From NCBI RefSeq assembly GCF_016653615.1, contig NZ_CP067393.1:2185673-2249672 (forward strand): a DNA stretch of 64,000 nucleotides, read 5' to 3'. Below the pieces are notes generated by a model. That model did not search any database and was not told the origin of the DNA. It saw only the letters and a list, made by a program, of their open reading frames with translations. Numbering within the stretch: the first letter of the stretch is position 1; every line of letters starts with the position of its first letter. Below are positions 38,308-48,100 of this stretch, in pieces. Source of the DNA: Entomomonas asaccharolytica (GTDB lineage Bacteria > Pseudomonadota > Gammaproteobacteria > Pseudomonadales > Pseudomonadaceae). Made by a program: the position numbers and the translations under genes.

Positions 38308-40892
38308 TATACGTTTCCTTCAATATCTTGGTCTTGTTCCATCACTAAATGCACTGAAATTTCTTCTTCTTTATTGGTGTAAAAAGTTTCTGTATAGCCG
38401 TTATTATCAGTGATACCTTTTTTGACGATATTGTTGGGTAAAAACGCTATGTACTCTTTGTTTATATAAGGCTCATCATAAGCATTCACCAAACGGAATT
38501 GAGCACTAAAGCTATTGGTGTCTGTAGTCAATGATTCTTCAATTGAAGGTTCGCTTAGATTTGTGACATCAGTTATTGGTTGAGCTAATGGGCAAATCGA
38601 TGTTCTTACTTTACCTTGTTGTAAAGCTGCTAATTGTGTGGCTGGAGATATAGTGGCATCTACAACTTTTTCTATATTCATTGGTAACAATGGTGCTGCA
38701 GGTGTTCCTTCCATCGGTACACCACCAGTCCATACTGGCATGGTCATCCAAATACCTGCTGGATTGAGTACTATATGTTGACCACCTGCTTTTAATGTGA
38801 GTGAAAGACCACCATCTATTACTGTTTGTAAACCCGATTTAAGATGTATTTCCATTCCAGCTTGTACTGTTTTAACTGTACCAATGGTTTCATGCTCAGC
38901 GATACCCACCGTTTTATGATCGTTCATCAATATTTGGGTTTTACGATCCATTTGTGTGAGGTGATGTTCTTCCGCTTCATTTTTGGTGTAGCGGTTTTTA
39001 ACAATGGTTTCACTATGTTCGTTCTGAACCTGTAAATGGCTGTTATTTAGTACTTGTATAGTATGGTTATTTTTTGTAAGTTGATCGAAGTCTTTTTGGC
39101 TTTGCACAAAGATTTGTTCTTCACCTGCTTTGTCTTCTATTCTTAGTTCATTAGAACCTACACCACCTTTTGATGAGCTTGTTTTGAAAACACTTCTGGT
39201 TTTATTAGCAGGTAGCTCATAAGGTACTTTGTTAACCCCATTATGCACTGCTCCTTTAATGAATGGTTGGTCTGGATCTCCCTCTAAGAAGTCTACCATC
39301 ACTTCCATACCTACCCTGGGTATTACTACCGTACCATAGCCATCATGTGCCCAGTTACTGGCTACTCGTATCCAATGGGATGAGTTTTCATCCATAGTAC
39401 CTTCTCTATCCCAATGAAATTGTACTTTGATTCGTCCATATTCATCACAGTAGATTTCTTCACCTGCTGCACCTGTTACTATGGCTGTTTGACCACCGAG
39501 TACTTTTGGTTTTGGATGGGTATGTTGTGGTCTAAAAGGTACTTCTTGGGGTATGGCATTAAATACATTAAAGTAACCCTGTTGTTGATTTTGGGCAGGA
39601 AACTCTAGTTCTAAGCTGGTATTGGGATCAAGGTATTTATGCAGTTGGCTGGGTAGGGTAGTGTTGGCTGCACTTCCCGCTCCTCCAAATGCTTCTAATA
39701 CTTGTGGTTGGTATGCTTTATGTTTAATCTGAGTAATAAGCCAAGGTTTAGTCGCATCTAGGGTATCTAAACTAGGATGATCTTCTATACTGATATAATA
39801 ACCACTATGTAGGGTAGGTATATCACTATAGCCTTCTGCTGTTAGATGTTCTACTCTTAAACGTTCTATTTGTACTTTAGCTAGTTGTTCATTTCTCGCT
39901 TTATCCATCCCAGTGGAAGGATAATCATAACACTGCAAATTAGGTTCTGTTGCTGAATTACCTTTTTGACTTTGTTTACCATGACTGTTCCCTTCAGGGA
40001 TCTTCATACTGGTAAAGTTATAATCGCGCCAAGCCGCTGTTTGGGTTTTAGAGGCTAAAGACACATCAAAATATTTTAAAGACTGAGTATCAGCCACCAT
40101 CCCCGTATCATTCATAAACTTAACGGCTTCAGCCACACTGGGGAAAAAGGGCATGGCATCAGTAAAGATCATTTTATGACTAGTGCTACTGTGTTGAAAA
40201 TGGTATGCAATGCCTTCTTCTTGGCAAAGACGCGATACAAAATGATAGTCGGACTCATCATATTGCACACAGAAGTCTCGTATAGGATACATACTAGCGT
40301 CTTTAAATTGATACGCAAAGCCTGATTCAGCTCCCTCCATCATACTGTGTTCTTCTAAAATAACTTTAATAACCTCTGGAGTCGTTTTACCCACAAATTT
40401 ACGCTGATTAACTCTTCTCATCAGATTAGAAAAACGCGGAGTAATCACCATAGAAAACGTCGCATAATGCTGCCCAACAGCACCACGCTTGACTGACTGA
40501 ACAATTCCATGGATGCCAGAGCCAGACTTACCATCAGGGGTAAAGGCTAAGAATACAGGTTTACTCAGTAACTGAGTGATATCAAAACGCACATGCTTAT
40601 TGACTAACACCACTTCAAACGCATAAGGCGAAGAAATACCTTCTGTACCTGTAAAGGATAAGACTTGTAATTTATCTAAAGCAGTTTCAACAGTAGCATT
40701 AGAAAGCGTATCTTTAAGGCCAACACTTAACGCAGTAGTAAGCGTTGAAAAGGGATTTAAGGATTTTGCACTGCTAGCCAAAGAAGAGAGTTTATCACCT
40801 ATACTACTGCCTGTATTACTAAATGACCCTGTAGCAGAATTTGATTCATCCCAAAACAACTGGAAGTGGCTGTCATTCGCTTTAAAAAACAT
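38307..40892 (-). CDS. vgrG: Type VI secretion spike protein VgrG with C-terminal extension (second copy)
   Basis: The 861-residue protein has the gp27, gp5 OB-fold (DEYGRIKVQFHWDREG near 490) and DUF2345 parts of VgrG. Two features set it apart from the first copy: an insertion of about 60 residues at the N-terminus (rich in Ser/Leu/Thr, residues 15-75), and a C-terminal extension of about 130 residues ending in a transthyretin-like cargo-docking fold (FSAQFRLVNAYDEPYINKEY, then GITDNNGYTE). Such TTR extensions bind specific effectors. Its needle region is nearly the same as in the first VgrG, suggesting a shared ancestor or gene conversion. Confidence 0.95.
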   Translation of the reverse strand: MFFKANDSHFQLFWDESNSATGSFSNTGSSIGDKLSSLASSAKSLNPFSTLTTALSVGLKDTLSNATVETALDKLQVLSFTGTEGISSPYAFEVVLVNKHVRFDITQLLSKPVFLAFTPDGKSGSGIHGIVQSVKRGAVGQHYATFSMVITPRFSNLMRRVNQRKFVGKTTPEVIKVILEEHSMMEGAESGFAYQFKDASMYPIRDFCVQYDESDYHFVSRLCQEEGIAYHFQHSSTSHKMIFTDAMPFFPSVAEAVKFMNDTGMVADTQSLKYFDVSLASKTQTAAWRDYNFTSMKIPEGNSHGKQSQKGNSATEPNLQCYDYPSTGMDKARNEQLAKVQIERLRVEHLTAEGYSDIPTLHSGYYISIEDHPSLDTLDATKPWLITQIKHKAYQPQVLEAFGGAGSAANTTLPSQLHKYLDPNTSLELEFPAQNQQQGYFNVFNAIPQEVPFRPQHTHPKPKVLGGQTAIVTGAAGEEIYCDEYGRIKVQFHWDREGTMDENSSHWIRVASNWAHDGYGTVVIPRVGMEVMVDFLEGDPDQPFIKGAVHNGVNKVPYELPANKTRSVFKTSSSKGGVGSNELRIEDKAGEEQIFVQSQKDFDQLTKNNHTIQVLNNSHLQVQNEHSETIVKNRYTKNEAEEHHLTQMDRKTQILMNDHKTVGIAEHETIGTVKTVQAGMEIHLKSGLQTVIDGGLSLTLKAGGQHIVLNPAGIWMTMPVWTGGVPMEGTPAAPLLPMNIEKVVDATISPATQLAALQQGKVRTSICPLAQPITDVTNLSEPSIEESLTTDTNSFSAQFRLVNAYDEPYINKEYIAFLPNNIVKKGITDNNGYTETFYTNKEEEISVHLVMEQDQDIEGNV

Positions 40893-41311
40893 TATGTAAC
40901 TTCCCTAATATAATTTTAGTATAACAGTAAGTGTCATAATTCCACTTACTGAGAGTCTCCAGATTGACTCCATTATTAAGTTTAATTATAAACTAAAATG
41001 TAAAGTTATATATAGACTTTAATAGAAGTAAATTCAAATAAGTATTTATAGTAAAATTAAGAGCAAAGGCTCTAAAAACTAAAAGTGTTAAGGGAAAGGA
41101 TATTAAAGGTTAAAGAAATTATCTTGGAAAGGCTTTTAAAAGATCTGTATACAATAAAAAATGACATTGCATTGATTCTTAAATCTATATAGAGTTTAAT
41201 AAATAACAACAAATCAATTTGATTTTCATAGTAGTTTAACTTATACATTAAAATTGATAAGTTACTAAAACTTCTTAAGGAATTAATAGGCTAGACAATT
41301 GATAAGAGTTT
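40893..41311. other. Upstream region of the second VgrG operon
   Basis: No gene. AT-rich DNA that must hold the vgrG promoter; I find no unambiguous motif. Confidence 0.45.
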
Positions 41312-41325
41312 CGTTTTCCGCTCCA
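41312..41325 (+). other. Degenerate third att copy
   Basis: CGTTTTCCGCTCCA differs from the tRNA-Gly att core (CGTCTTCCGCTCCA) at one base and lies in the same orientation. An integrase N-terminal relic begins 226 bases further on. I read it as the border of another insertion stacked at the same tRNA. Confidence 0.65.
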
Positions 41326-41550
41326 AATCTTCTTACGAAGAAGTCAATTAATTCCAAGGTTCAAGAGATTTTGCTGGTGGCTTTAATTTAACATCATTAA
41401 CTTCTATTAGAATCCAAGAGATACCATCTCAATTTGGCACTTCATTTTGCATTTTAAAATCTGGAATTGGCATGTTGTATTTTCTAATGTTTTCAACTTT
41501 TGAAGATTGATAATTCAAACATTACAAATTCTGTTTTGAGGACATTTATC
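41326..41550. other. Spacer between att-like site and integrase relic
   Basis: Contains a short inverted repeat TTCTT-ACG-AAGAA right after the att-like site; no gene. Confidence 0.35.
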
Positions 41551-41772
41551 ATGATTACAGATACAATTATTCAAAATGCTAAACCTAAGAAAACCTATTA
41601 TCAATTATAACATATTAAGGTATTATCTATTAATATTACGCCCGCAGGAACCAAATCGTTCAAGTTCAGAATTATGAAGAAGGGTAAAAAATATAATTTA
41701 ACTTTAGGTCAATACCTATTCTTGAGCTTAAAAGAGACCAAGCAATTAGCTAAAGATAAACTGTTTTTTTAA
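41551..41772 (+). pseudogene. N-terminal relic of a P4-type integrase
   Basis: The frame begins MITDTIIQNAKPKKTYYQL, meets a TAA at 41608-41610, and continues in the same frame with SINITPAGTKSFKFRIMKKG, KYNLTLGQY and LSLKETKQLAKDKL. This is the arm-binding DUF4102 domain (D..I..AKP....Y.L / P.G.K.W.FRY...GK...L.LG.YP..SL.EAR). Nothing of the catalytic part follows. It lies just after the degenerate att copy, in the place and orientation expected of the integrase of an older insertion. Confidence 0.78.
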
Positions 41773-41801
41773 AAATTTTGGTAATTATATATATCTTAAA
41801 A

Positions 41802-42205
41802 TTAAAAATTTAATAACTTCTTTAAACATTTTTGTTCATACATTAAATCATTTAACACTGCATCATTTTCTGAGATATTAGCATTATTTAAAATTTCAAT
41901 AGAATTAGTAAGTAATTCAAATAGATTTATTAATAAAGATTTATAAGAGATTTTTTCTATTAATAAATCATTTACAAAGAAAGCTCTCTTTTTTCATTAA
42001 AAATAAATTGAATACTAGATGAAAAATTATATATTTTCTTTTCTCTAATACTAAATAAAAATTCAATAATTGATATAAAAATCATTTGCAAATCTTTACT
42101 TAAGTAATCATATCTTAAAAAGTTTGCATTCCCTCCATAGAATTCTAATCAACCTAAATCAAAAGAAGATTCTATTAAGTTATCAGTAAAAATATTGATT
42201 TTCAT
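41802..42205 (-). pseudogene. Broken small helical gene, probably an immunity gene
   Basis: Starting at ATG 42203-42205 the frame reads MKINIFTDNLIESSFDLG, has a TGA in place of a codon (probably Trp), and continues with LEFYGGNANFLRYDYLSKDL to IFNEK. A frameshift then leads to FFVNDLLIEKISYKSLLINL and the end. One stop and one frameshift are enough to kill it. Size and position in a row of small genes downstream of an RHS tip suggest an immunity gene; I do not name a family. Confidence 0.6.
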
Positions 42206-42219
42206 AAATTAATGCCCTC

Positions 42220-42451
42220 TCAAGATTGGGAAATTGTAATCATTCTATTACCATCAACAGAATCAACAACTAGTTTATAGTTAGTTTTAAACTATTTATA
42301 TTCAATCTCATTGTAAAAGCTTGAATAGTTTTTAAGGATCTGATTGACTTCTTCCACTTATAATTATTTCAGTTGCATATTTCTCAATGTCAGCTCTAGT
42401 CATACCCGCATCAAATAAATCATCATACCATTCTGGGAAAATTATAATCAT
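42220..42451 (-). pseudogene. Broken small immunity-like gene
   Basis: The ATG at 42449-42451 opens MIIIFPEWYDDLFDAGMT, then ADIEKYATEIII, after which a frameshift is needed to continue with EVNQILKNYSSFYNEIEYK, a TAG, and LVVDSVDGNRMITISQS. Both parts clearly belong to one former gene of about 77 codons. No family named. Confidence 0.55.
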
Positions 42452-42458
42452 TATTTAA

Positions 42459-42662
42459 TTAATCTAATAATAGTTCAATACCTATTATTTCCCCTTCATG
42501 ATCAAAATCTAAATAAATTTCAGGACCCTTATAATCATTGATAATAGAATGTAGAGCTATTTGTTTAGTTACTATTTTACTCTTACCAGGATGATTAGGT
42601 AAAAATAAATAAGCCATACCACCATCTTCATTAATATCCTAGTTTAACAATTTCTCTGGCAT
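42459..42662 (-). pseudogene. DUF2283-like gene with a single in-frame stop
   Basis: The 67-codon frame from ATG 42660-42662 to TAA 42459-42461 is unbroken except for TAG at codon 8. It encodes DINEDGGMAYLFL and, near the end, IYLDFDHEGEIIGIELL, which is the D-x-D/E-G-x-I-x-GIEIL pattern of DUF2283. DUF2283 proteins are small and often found with toxin-antitoxin or immunity genes. A start downstream of the stop, for example ATG at codon 16, would still give a shorter product. Confidence 0.6.
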
Positions 42663-42764
42663 ACCTAACCTCCAAAAAGAGATATTCTTACAGTTTTTTA
42701 GATTAGCTATTTCATTTTTCAATTTGATAAATATCCTATTTTAGCTTTTAATTCTTTCATCTTA

Positions 42765-42936
42765 GGTATCAATGCAAACTATCTTCAAGTGGTTCACCAT
42801 CTAATGATCAATAATCCATAAGGGATAAGCGATCTTTATAATTAGCCAATAACAAATTTACTGCTTTAATTATTATTTTATCATCACTTTTAGATTCTGA
42901 TATTAAATCATTCACTACATCAAGTATTAACTTCAT
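42765..42936 (-). pseudogene. Truncated immunity-like fragment
   Basis: From ATG 42934-42936 the frame encodes KLILDVVNDLISESKSDDK and then IIIKAVNLLLANYKDRLSLM, followed by several in-frame stops. It overlaps the end of the next broken gene (TAATG). No family recognised; the exact end is uncertain. Confidence 0.45.
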
Positions 42937-43605
42937 TAATAGCTCTCTTTCAGAGCTTGAATACGCGTTAAATAAGCATACATATATTTAGTATGAAACT
43001 CTTCTGGTAATTCCTATGGCTAATCCTAAGTAAAACTATCACCTAATGGCAGTCTAAGATCTTTACATATATTATTGACAATACATATTTTCTTTTACTC
43101 GATCATTTAACTTGAAAGCCAGAAATTAAACAAGAAAAAACAATACCTTATCTAACTAAGTATTTAAATATGGTGAGATAAAGTCTTCAACATACAATCT
43201 AGTACTGATAGTATCTATACAGTTTGCAAGAGAGCTATTAGAAGCTACATACATATAATAGTCATATCCAAAATGAAACTCACAGCTTTCTCCTATTAGT
43301 TTTCACCATATTTGTTCTCTAAGTATATGTTTTATTAATTGTGGAAGCTCTTCATTAATATCTATTTGCTGATTTTCTTTATAGTCCTTAACATCTGAAT
43401 AATTTTCTAACTCTCTAACTGAGAAAAACTTTTCTTCCATACAATAGGAAATTTTTTGAATAGTATCTATATAAGTATTTTCTATTACTAAATATTCTTA
43501 TTTTGTAACATTCGTTCCTATATCAGAAAAACTTGTCCATTCTTTTTGGATATCAGCTTCATTCTTGCTAGGATCATATTTTGTAATTTTATAAGAGAAA
43601 ATCAT
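42936..43605 (-). pseudogene. Decayed immunity gene for the orphan RHS toxin tip
   Basis: The ATG at 43603-43605 is one base after the orphan RHS tip, the usual spacing of an immunity gene. The frame reads MIFSYKITKYDPSKNEADIQ, then EWTSFSDIGTNV, and keeps recognisable sequence (SVRELENYSDVKDY, SCEFHFGYDYYMYVASNS) through at least three stops at positions that once coded amino acids. After a frame change it ends with ELPEEFHTKYMYAYLTRIQ. The original protein was about 220 residues. It can no longer be made, so the toxin tip has no visible functional partner. Confidence 0.65.
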
Positions 43606-43606
43606 T

Positions 43607-43985
43607 TTAACCACCAATTCTTACAGTTAGGTCAATATTATAAGTTCCCGATCTAGTAGATTTACTACCTAAATTTCTTATACTACTTGCAGCATTCCAA
43701 AATCCGCCATTGTGACCATCTATATGAGGAGTAATATATCTTAAATCAATAGATGCTTTTGGATTATGATAAACTGCCTGACTATATGACCTCTCGTTTA
43801 TTTTCCTGTATCCCATATCTTTGGCTTGTTGAGCATGTCTACACAAACCTAATGGATCAATCCAACCAATAGGATTCAAAGTATTAGTATATAAATTATT
43901 ACCTTCTAACAATCCTATCAGATCTTAGGTAGTATACCATCCTACTTGTACATCATAAGACTTGAAAATACAGTAAAACTTTTAT
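43607..43985 (-). pseudogene. Orphan RHS tip with Ntox21-like toxin domain
   Basis: The fragment starts inside the last RHS repeat (FKSYDVQVGWYTT, then a TAA where intact RHS has a Gln codon, then DLIGLLEGNNLYTN and GWIDPLGLC). It continues into a toxin domain of about 75 residues with DGHNGGFWNAASSIRNLGSK and RSGTYNIDL..RIGG, a pattern I associate with the Ntox21 family. An open frame of 101 codons remains from 43912, but it has no secretion or encapsulating part. It is a displaced alternative C-terminus of the intact RHS gene further right. Confidence 0.7.
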
Positions 43986-44048
43986 TTCATTATTTTGTAA
44001 TTAACAAGTTATTGAAGTTCACTTTTCAGTATGTTCTGATATATCTAA

Positions 44049-44450
44049 TTAAAAACTTTTGATTAATCTTTTTTGGTTAACAGTAAATTCAACTTCACTA
44101 ATTAGCGCTTCATATGTTTTGCCAATTACTTCAAGTTTTACGTTGAGAATTATTAGGGATCCTGATAGTATAGAATTAATCATGCTTTTTGCCATTAACT
44201 CATAATCTCCTCGCAAATTTATTCTAAAATATATTTCAACAATAGTTTTATCTTTACTGTTATAACTTATCGCAATGGAATCATTATCATAGCTTCCAAA
44301 AAATATAGTATTTTTATTCCAGTGTTCATTTGAAACAAGATAATTTATTGAATTCAAGAAACTTTCTGATGAATAATTAGCAAACCAATTAATTGAGTTA
44401 AAATCATCATCCATAATTTTTTTGGGAATTCTATCATACTTTTTTATCAA
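44049..44450 (-). CDS. Hypothetical protein, probable immunity protein
   Basis: The intact 133-residue frame has no signal or membrane segment and no family I recognise. It has an alternating alpha/beta pattern with a central pair of strands (SIAISYNSKDKTIVEIYFRI). It lies between the orphan tip and the RHS operon, in the same direction. It may be the immunity gene of a lost tip. Its isolation from any toxin makes this a guess. Confidence 0.45.
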   Translation of the reverse strand: MIKKYDRIPKKIMDDDFNSINWFANYSSESFLNSINYLVSNEHWNKNTIFFGSYDNDSIAISYNSKDKTIVEIYFRINLRGDYELMAKSMINSILSGSLIILNVKLEVIGKTYEALISEVEFTVNQKRLIKSF

Positions 44451-44614
44451 TGCTTTTTATGGTAAAGCCCAAAATGAAAATTGCCAAAAAGCCATAAAAA
44501 ACACTCTCATAAATATTACTATTTCAATGCCATCACAAAAACCATAGGAATTATAAATAAATTTCTGTATGAACTATGTCACCAGACTTATTTATAGTGA
44601 TAGTTTTAAATAAT

Positions 44615-45175
44615 TTAGAGATTTACTTCAATTTTATTTATTTCTATTCCTTTAAATTTATACTCTTTAATATCTTTTTTTATTTGATTTTTTGTTTCTA
44701 TTCCCAATATTATACTTGGAAATAATGTTTTGCCACTACCATAACAGCAACTAGTGAAATAAATATTTTCTTTAAGAATTTCTTTTGATTCATCATAAAA
44801 ATCTGGATAAGGAACAACCTGATCATAGTATTGATTACATATATCACAAAAATTTTCTTTCTGTAATGCTGAAAAACTAATTTTCTTCAAAGGTAACATT
44901 AAAAAGAACTCATTAACAGGATCTAAAGAAATAAACTTTATACTCTTATCTAATTTAATTAAATATTCTTTAAATCTTTTACTAACAATAGGTCGACGAT
45001 CATAGGTATAACTGAGATCATATTTTTTTACTAATCGAAAGTTTTTAGGATAATAATCATAATTTACACAACAACCACACTTTTTACAAAAAATATTGTT
45101 AGGTGCATCTTCTAAAAAATATGAATTATTATCCTTTGCGTCAAAAAAATATCCTATTGTCAATAACTTTGTCAT
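44615..45175 (-). CDS. Probable immunity protein of the intact RHS toxin
   Basis: The 186-residue protein overlaps the RHS stop by one base (TAATG), so the two are translated together. It contains CKKCGCC near residue 30 and CDICNQYY near 112, which may bind zinc; the rest is not recognised. No signal peptide, so it acts in the cytoplasm, as expected for immunity against a nuclease toxin. Function inferred from overlap and context. Confidence 0.65.
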   Translation of the reverse strand: MTKLLTIGYFFDAKDNNSYFLEDAPNNIFCKKCGCCVNYDYYPKNFRLVKKYDLSYTYDRRPIVSKRFKEYLIKLDKSIKFISLDPVNEFFLMLPLKKISFSALQKENFCDICNQYYDQVVPYPDFYDESKEILKENIYFTSCCYGSGKTLFPSIILGIETKNQIKKDIKEYKFKGIEINKIEVNL

Positions 45176-48100
45176 TATATCAATCCTGGATGTTGCTTGA
45201 AGAAATCTGCTGCTGCATCTTTAAAACTTGAACCTGAGCCTTTATAAAAGTCTGCCAATGCATCTAGAAGCTCTGTTCGAGTGAAGTTACGTTGTATTAC
45301 AGCGCCACTATTACCTCGTTGAGGTCTCATATGAACAGTATTATTACCTACTATTTTAGTTCTTCCAAATAAAAAATCATTTAACTTACGATGTAGAGAT
45401 CTATGATCAACATCTGTCATGGTAGTTAAATTTTGCTTTGGATCTCCTCCCATAAATTTAGGATCAGAATGATGTCCATGATTACATAATCCCCAAGGGT
45501 CAACCCATCCTGTAGGATTAGGCGTATACCTATATAAATTATTACCACCTAATAGTCCAATCGGATCTTGAGTTATATACCTCCCTACATGGGGATCATA
45601 ATATCTGAAAGTATTGTAATGTAATTCGGTTTCTTCATCAAAGTATTGACCCTGGTATCTTAGGTTTTGCTCTACTTCATTAAGTCGTAAACTTTCTATT
45701 TCACCCCAAGCTTTATAGTTAGCTTGCCAAACAATAGTACCTTGTTGATTGGTGAGCTCTAATGGTGTACCTATTTGGTCGGTATGGTAATAATAAATAT
45801 CATCTATATCATATTCGGTATCTATTCTTGCTAGTGGCACATAACTATTAGGCTCATAGATATAGCTGATTTGTTTTTGCTCGGTTTGCTCTTGTAGCAA
45901 TCGTAAACCTTGCCATAAGAAAGTAGTTTGTTTATTTTGCTGAGTTTGCAAATTATTGATTTGTTTTTTAATTCTGCGCCCTAAACTATCATAATAGTAA
46001 TAACTCTCAGTTATTAGTTTATTATTTTCATACAGTTGGGCTTTTACCAGTCTATTTTCACAATCGTGGTTAAATTTTTGATATTTATTAAAGCCCGTAA
46101 TTTTTTCTATAACATTACCCCATTGGTCATATTCTAAGTGAATATCACCATAGTCAGTAATACGGTTATGTAATGCAAAATGTTGCTTGGGCAATACTTG
46201 GCTGGGTAAAAAGTTACCTGCTGCATCACTACTAAAATACTCTTGACTATTAGGTGTAATAACAGTTTTTAGTTGACCATTTTCTTCGTAGCTATATTCT
46301 GTTTTACCTCTAGCTTTATCTAATAGTGCAGATAATTCACCTGCGGCATCATACTGGTATTGTCTAAAGATATTATTTTCACGGCTTTTTAGTTGCCTAT
46401 CGATAGGTAGTTGTTGTTTATTTAGGGTTGTAAGCTCAGCTAATGGTTTTTGTGATGCATATTGCCAATGTTTGCGACCTTTTGCATCATAACCAAAACG
46501 ACTGGTTAAATTGCCTTGAGTGCGTAGTATTTCCCTATGTAAGTCGTCACGCTCAAAATCGCTGATAATAAGCTGATCTAAACTAATTTGATGTAGATGA
46601 CCACTACCATAATATTGATGGTTGATTTGCCTTTTATTAGGTAAAGTAAGGATAATTAAATTATCTAACTCATCATATAGGTAATTTAGCTCGCCTTGTG
46701 GCGTTTGTTCTTGAATAAGCCGTCCTTTTATATCGTAGGCAAAAGTTAGGATTTCTTCATTAATTCCTAACTCTTTACCTTTATCAGTTGGTTTACGTTC
46801 AAGCTTGATTAATTTATCTAATAGGTCATAGTGATAACTATAGCTCGCATCCTCTGTAGTTTTAGCAATTAAACGACCTACTTTATCTCTCTCCAGATAG
46901 GTGGTTCTACTAGTAGTTTTTAGTTCTTTATTTACACCAGATTCAGTCAGTTTATTAAGATAACCTGCCTCATCATATTCAAAGTTTCTATTAATTTGAT
47001 CGATACGGGTTTCTTGGGTAAGACGATCAGTATTATCGTAGGTAAAACGATAGGCTTCATTATTTTCATTTAATAGTACAGATAAACGTTGTGCCGTATC
47101 GTATTGGTAAATAATGGTTTGGTCTTTAGGATCAAAACGTTTAGTTAGTAAGCCCCTAGGATTTCTGGAAAGGTAGGTAATTTGTCCTTTGCCATCAGCA
47201 TGGCTTAGCAATTGCCCCATAGCGTTATAAGTAAAGATTTCTTTAATACCATCAGCATGTATAAGGCAAGTGATTTCACCCTGTGGTTTACGTTCAAGTT
47301 GAATGGTTTCATTTAATGCATTGGTAATAGCTGATAAATGAAGGTGTTCATTATAATGATAGTGAGTAATTTTCTCTGAACAATCAGTATAACGCTCTAC
47401 CTGAGCCCATTTATTCCATGTAATGGTTTTACGTTTATCGAGTGGGTCTAGTATAGCATAAGGTAAGCCATCATCTGTATTGTAATAGTGTGTGGTATGA
47501 CCTAAAGGGTCTATTTCTGCAATAAGTATGTTGTTTTTCTTATCGTATTCAGCTTGCCAAGTACTTCCATCGGGAAAAATGGTTTGAGTTCTAAGTGAGG
47601 TTTCTTTATGGTATTGATAGCTAACTTTTCTACCTAATGGATCTGTTTCTTCTATCAACCGAGAATATTCATCATATTTCAGTGCGATTTTGTTGCTATT
47701 AGGAAAAATATAGGCAGTTAAATTACCATTTTCATCATACTCTAGTTGATATTCCTCTCCCCCAAAATCTTTACAATAAGTCATTTGATGATATTCATCA
47801 TAGCGAACTTCTGACTGGCGATTTAAAGCATCAGTTATCAAGGTTGAACGATTTTCTAGATCATAATTAAAGTGGTAGTGTTCACCATCATTGGTCCAGT
47901 GTTCAATTACTCTAGTTTGATTATCTATAATTTGCCAATGATATTCACAACTAAAGCCTAAACCATTTTGATGACGTACCATAAGATTATCTTTATAATC
48001 AAATAATCTAGTTGTATCCCCATTGCGATTAATGACAGCTATTAGTTGTCCATCACTGTTATAACGGTATTGCACCATTGTTTCTATAGGTTGATTATCT

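Noticed and set aside
43912-43985. The ATG/TTG at 43912 as the start of a real 101-residue toxin gene
   Set aside because: The frame begins inside the last RHS repeat and homology continues upstream through a stop, so it is the remnant of a longer gene.
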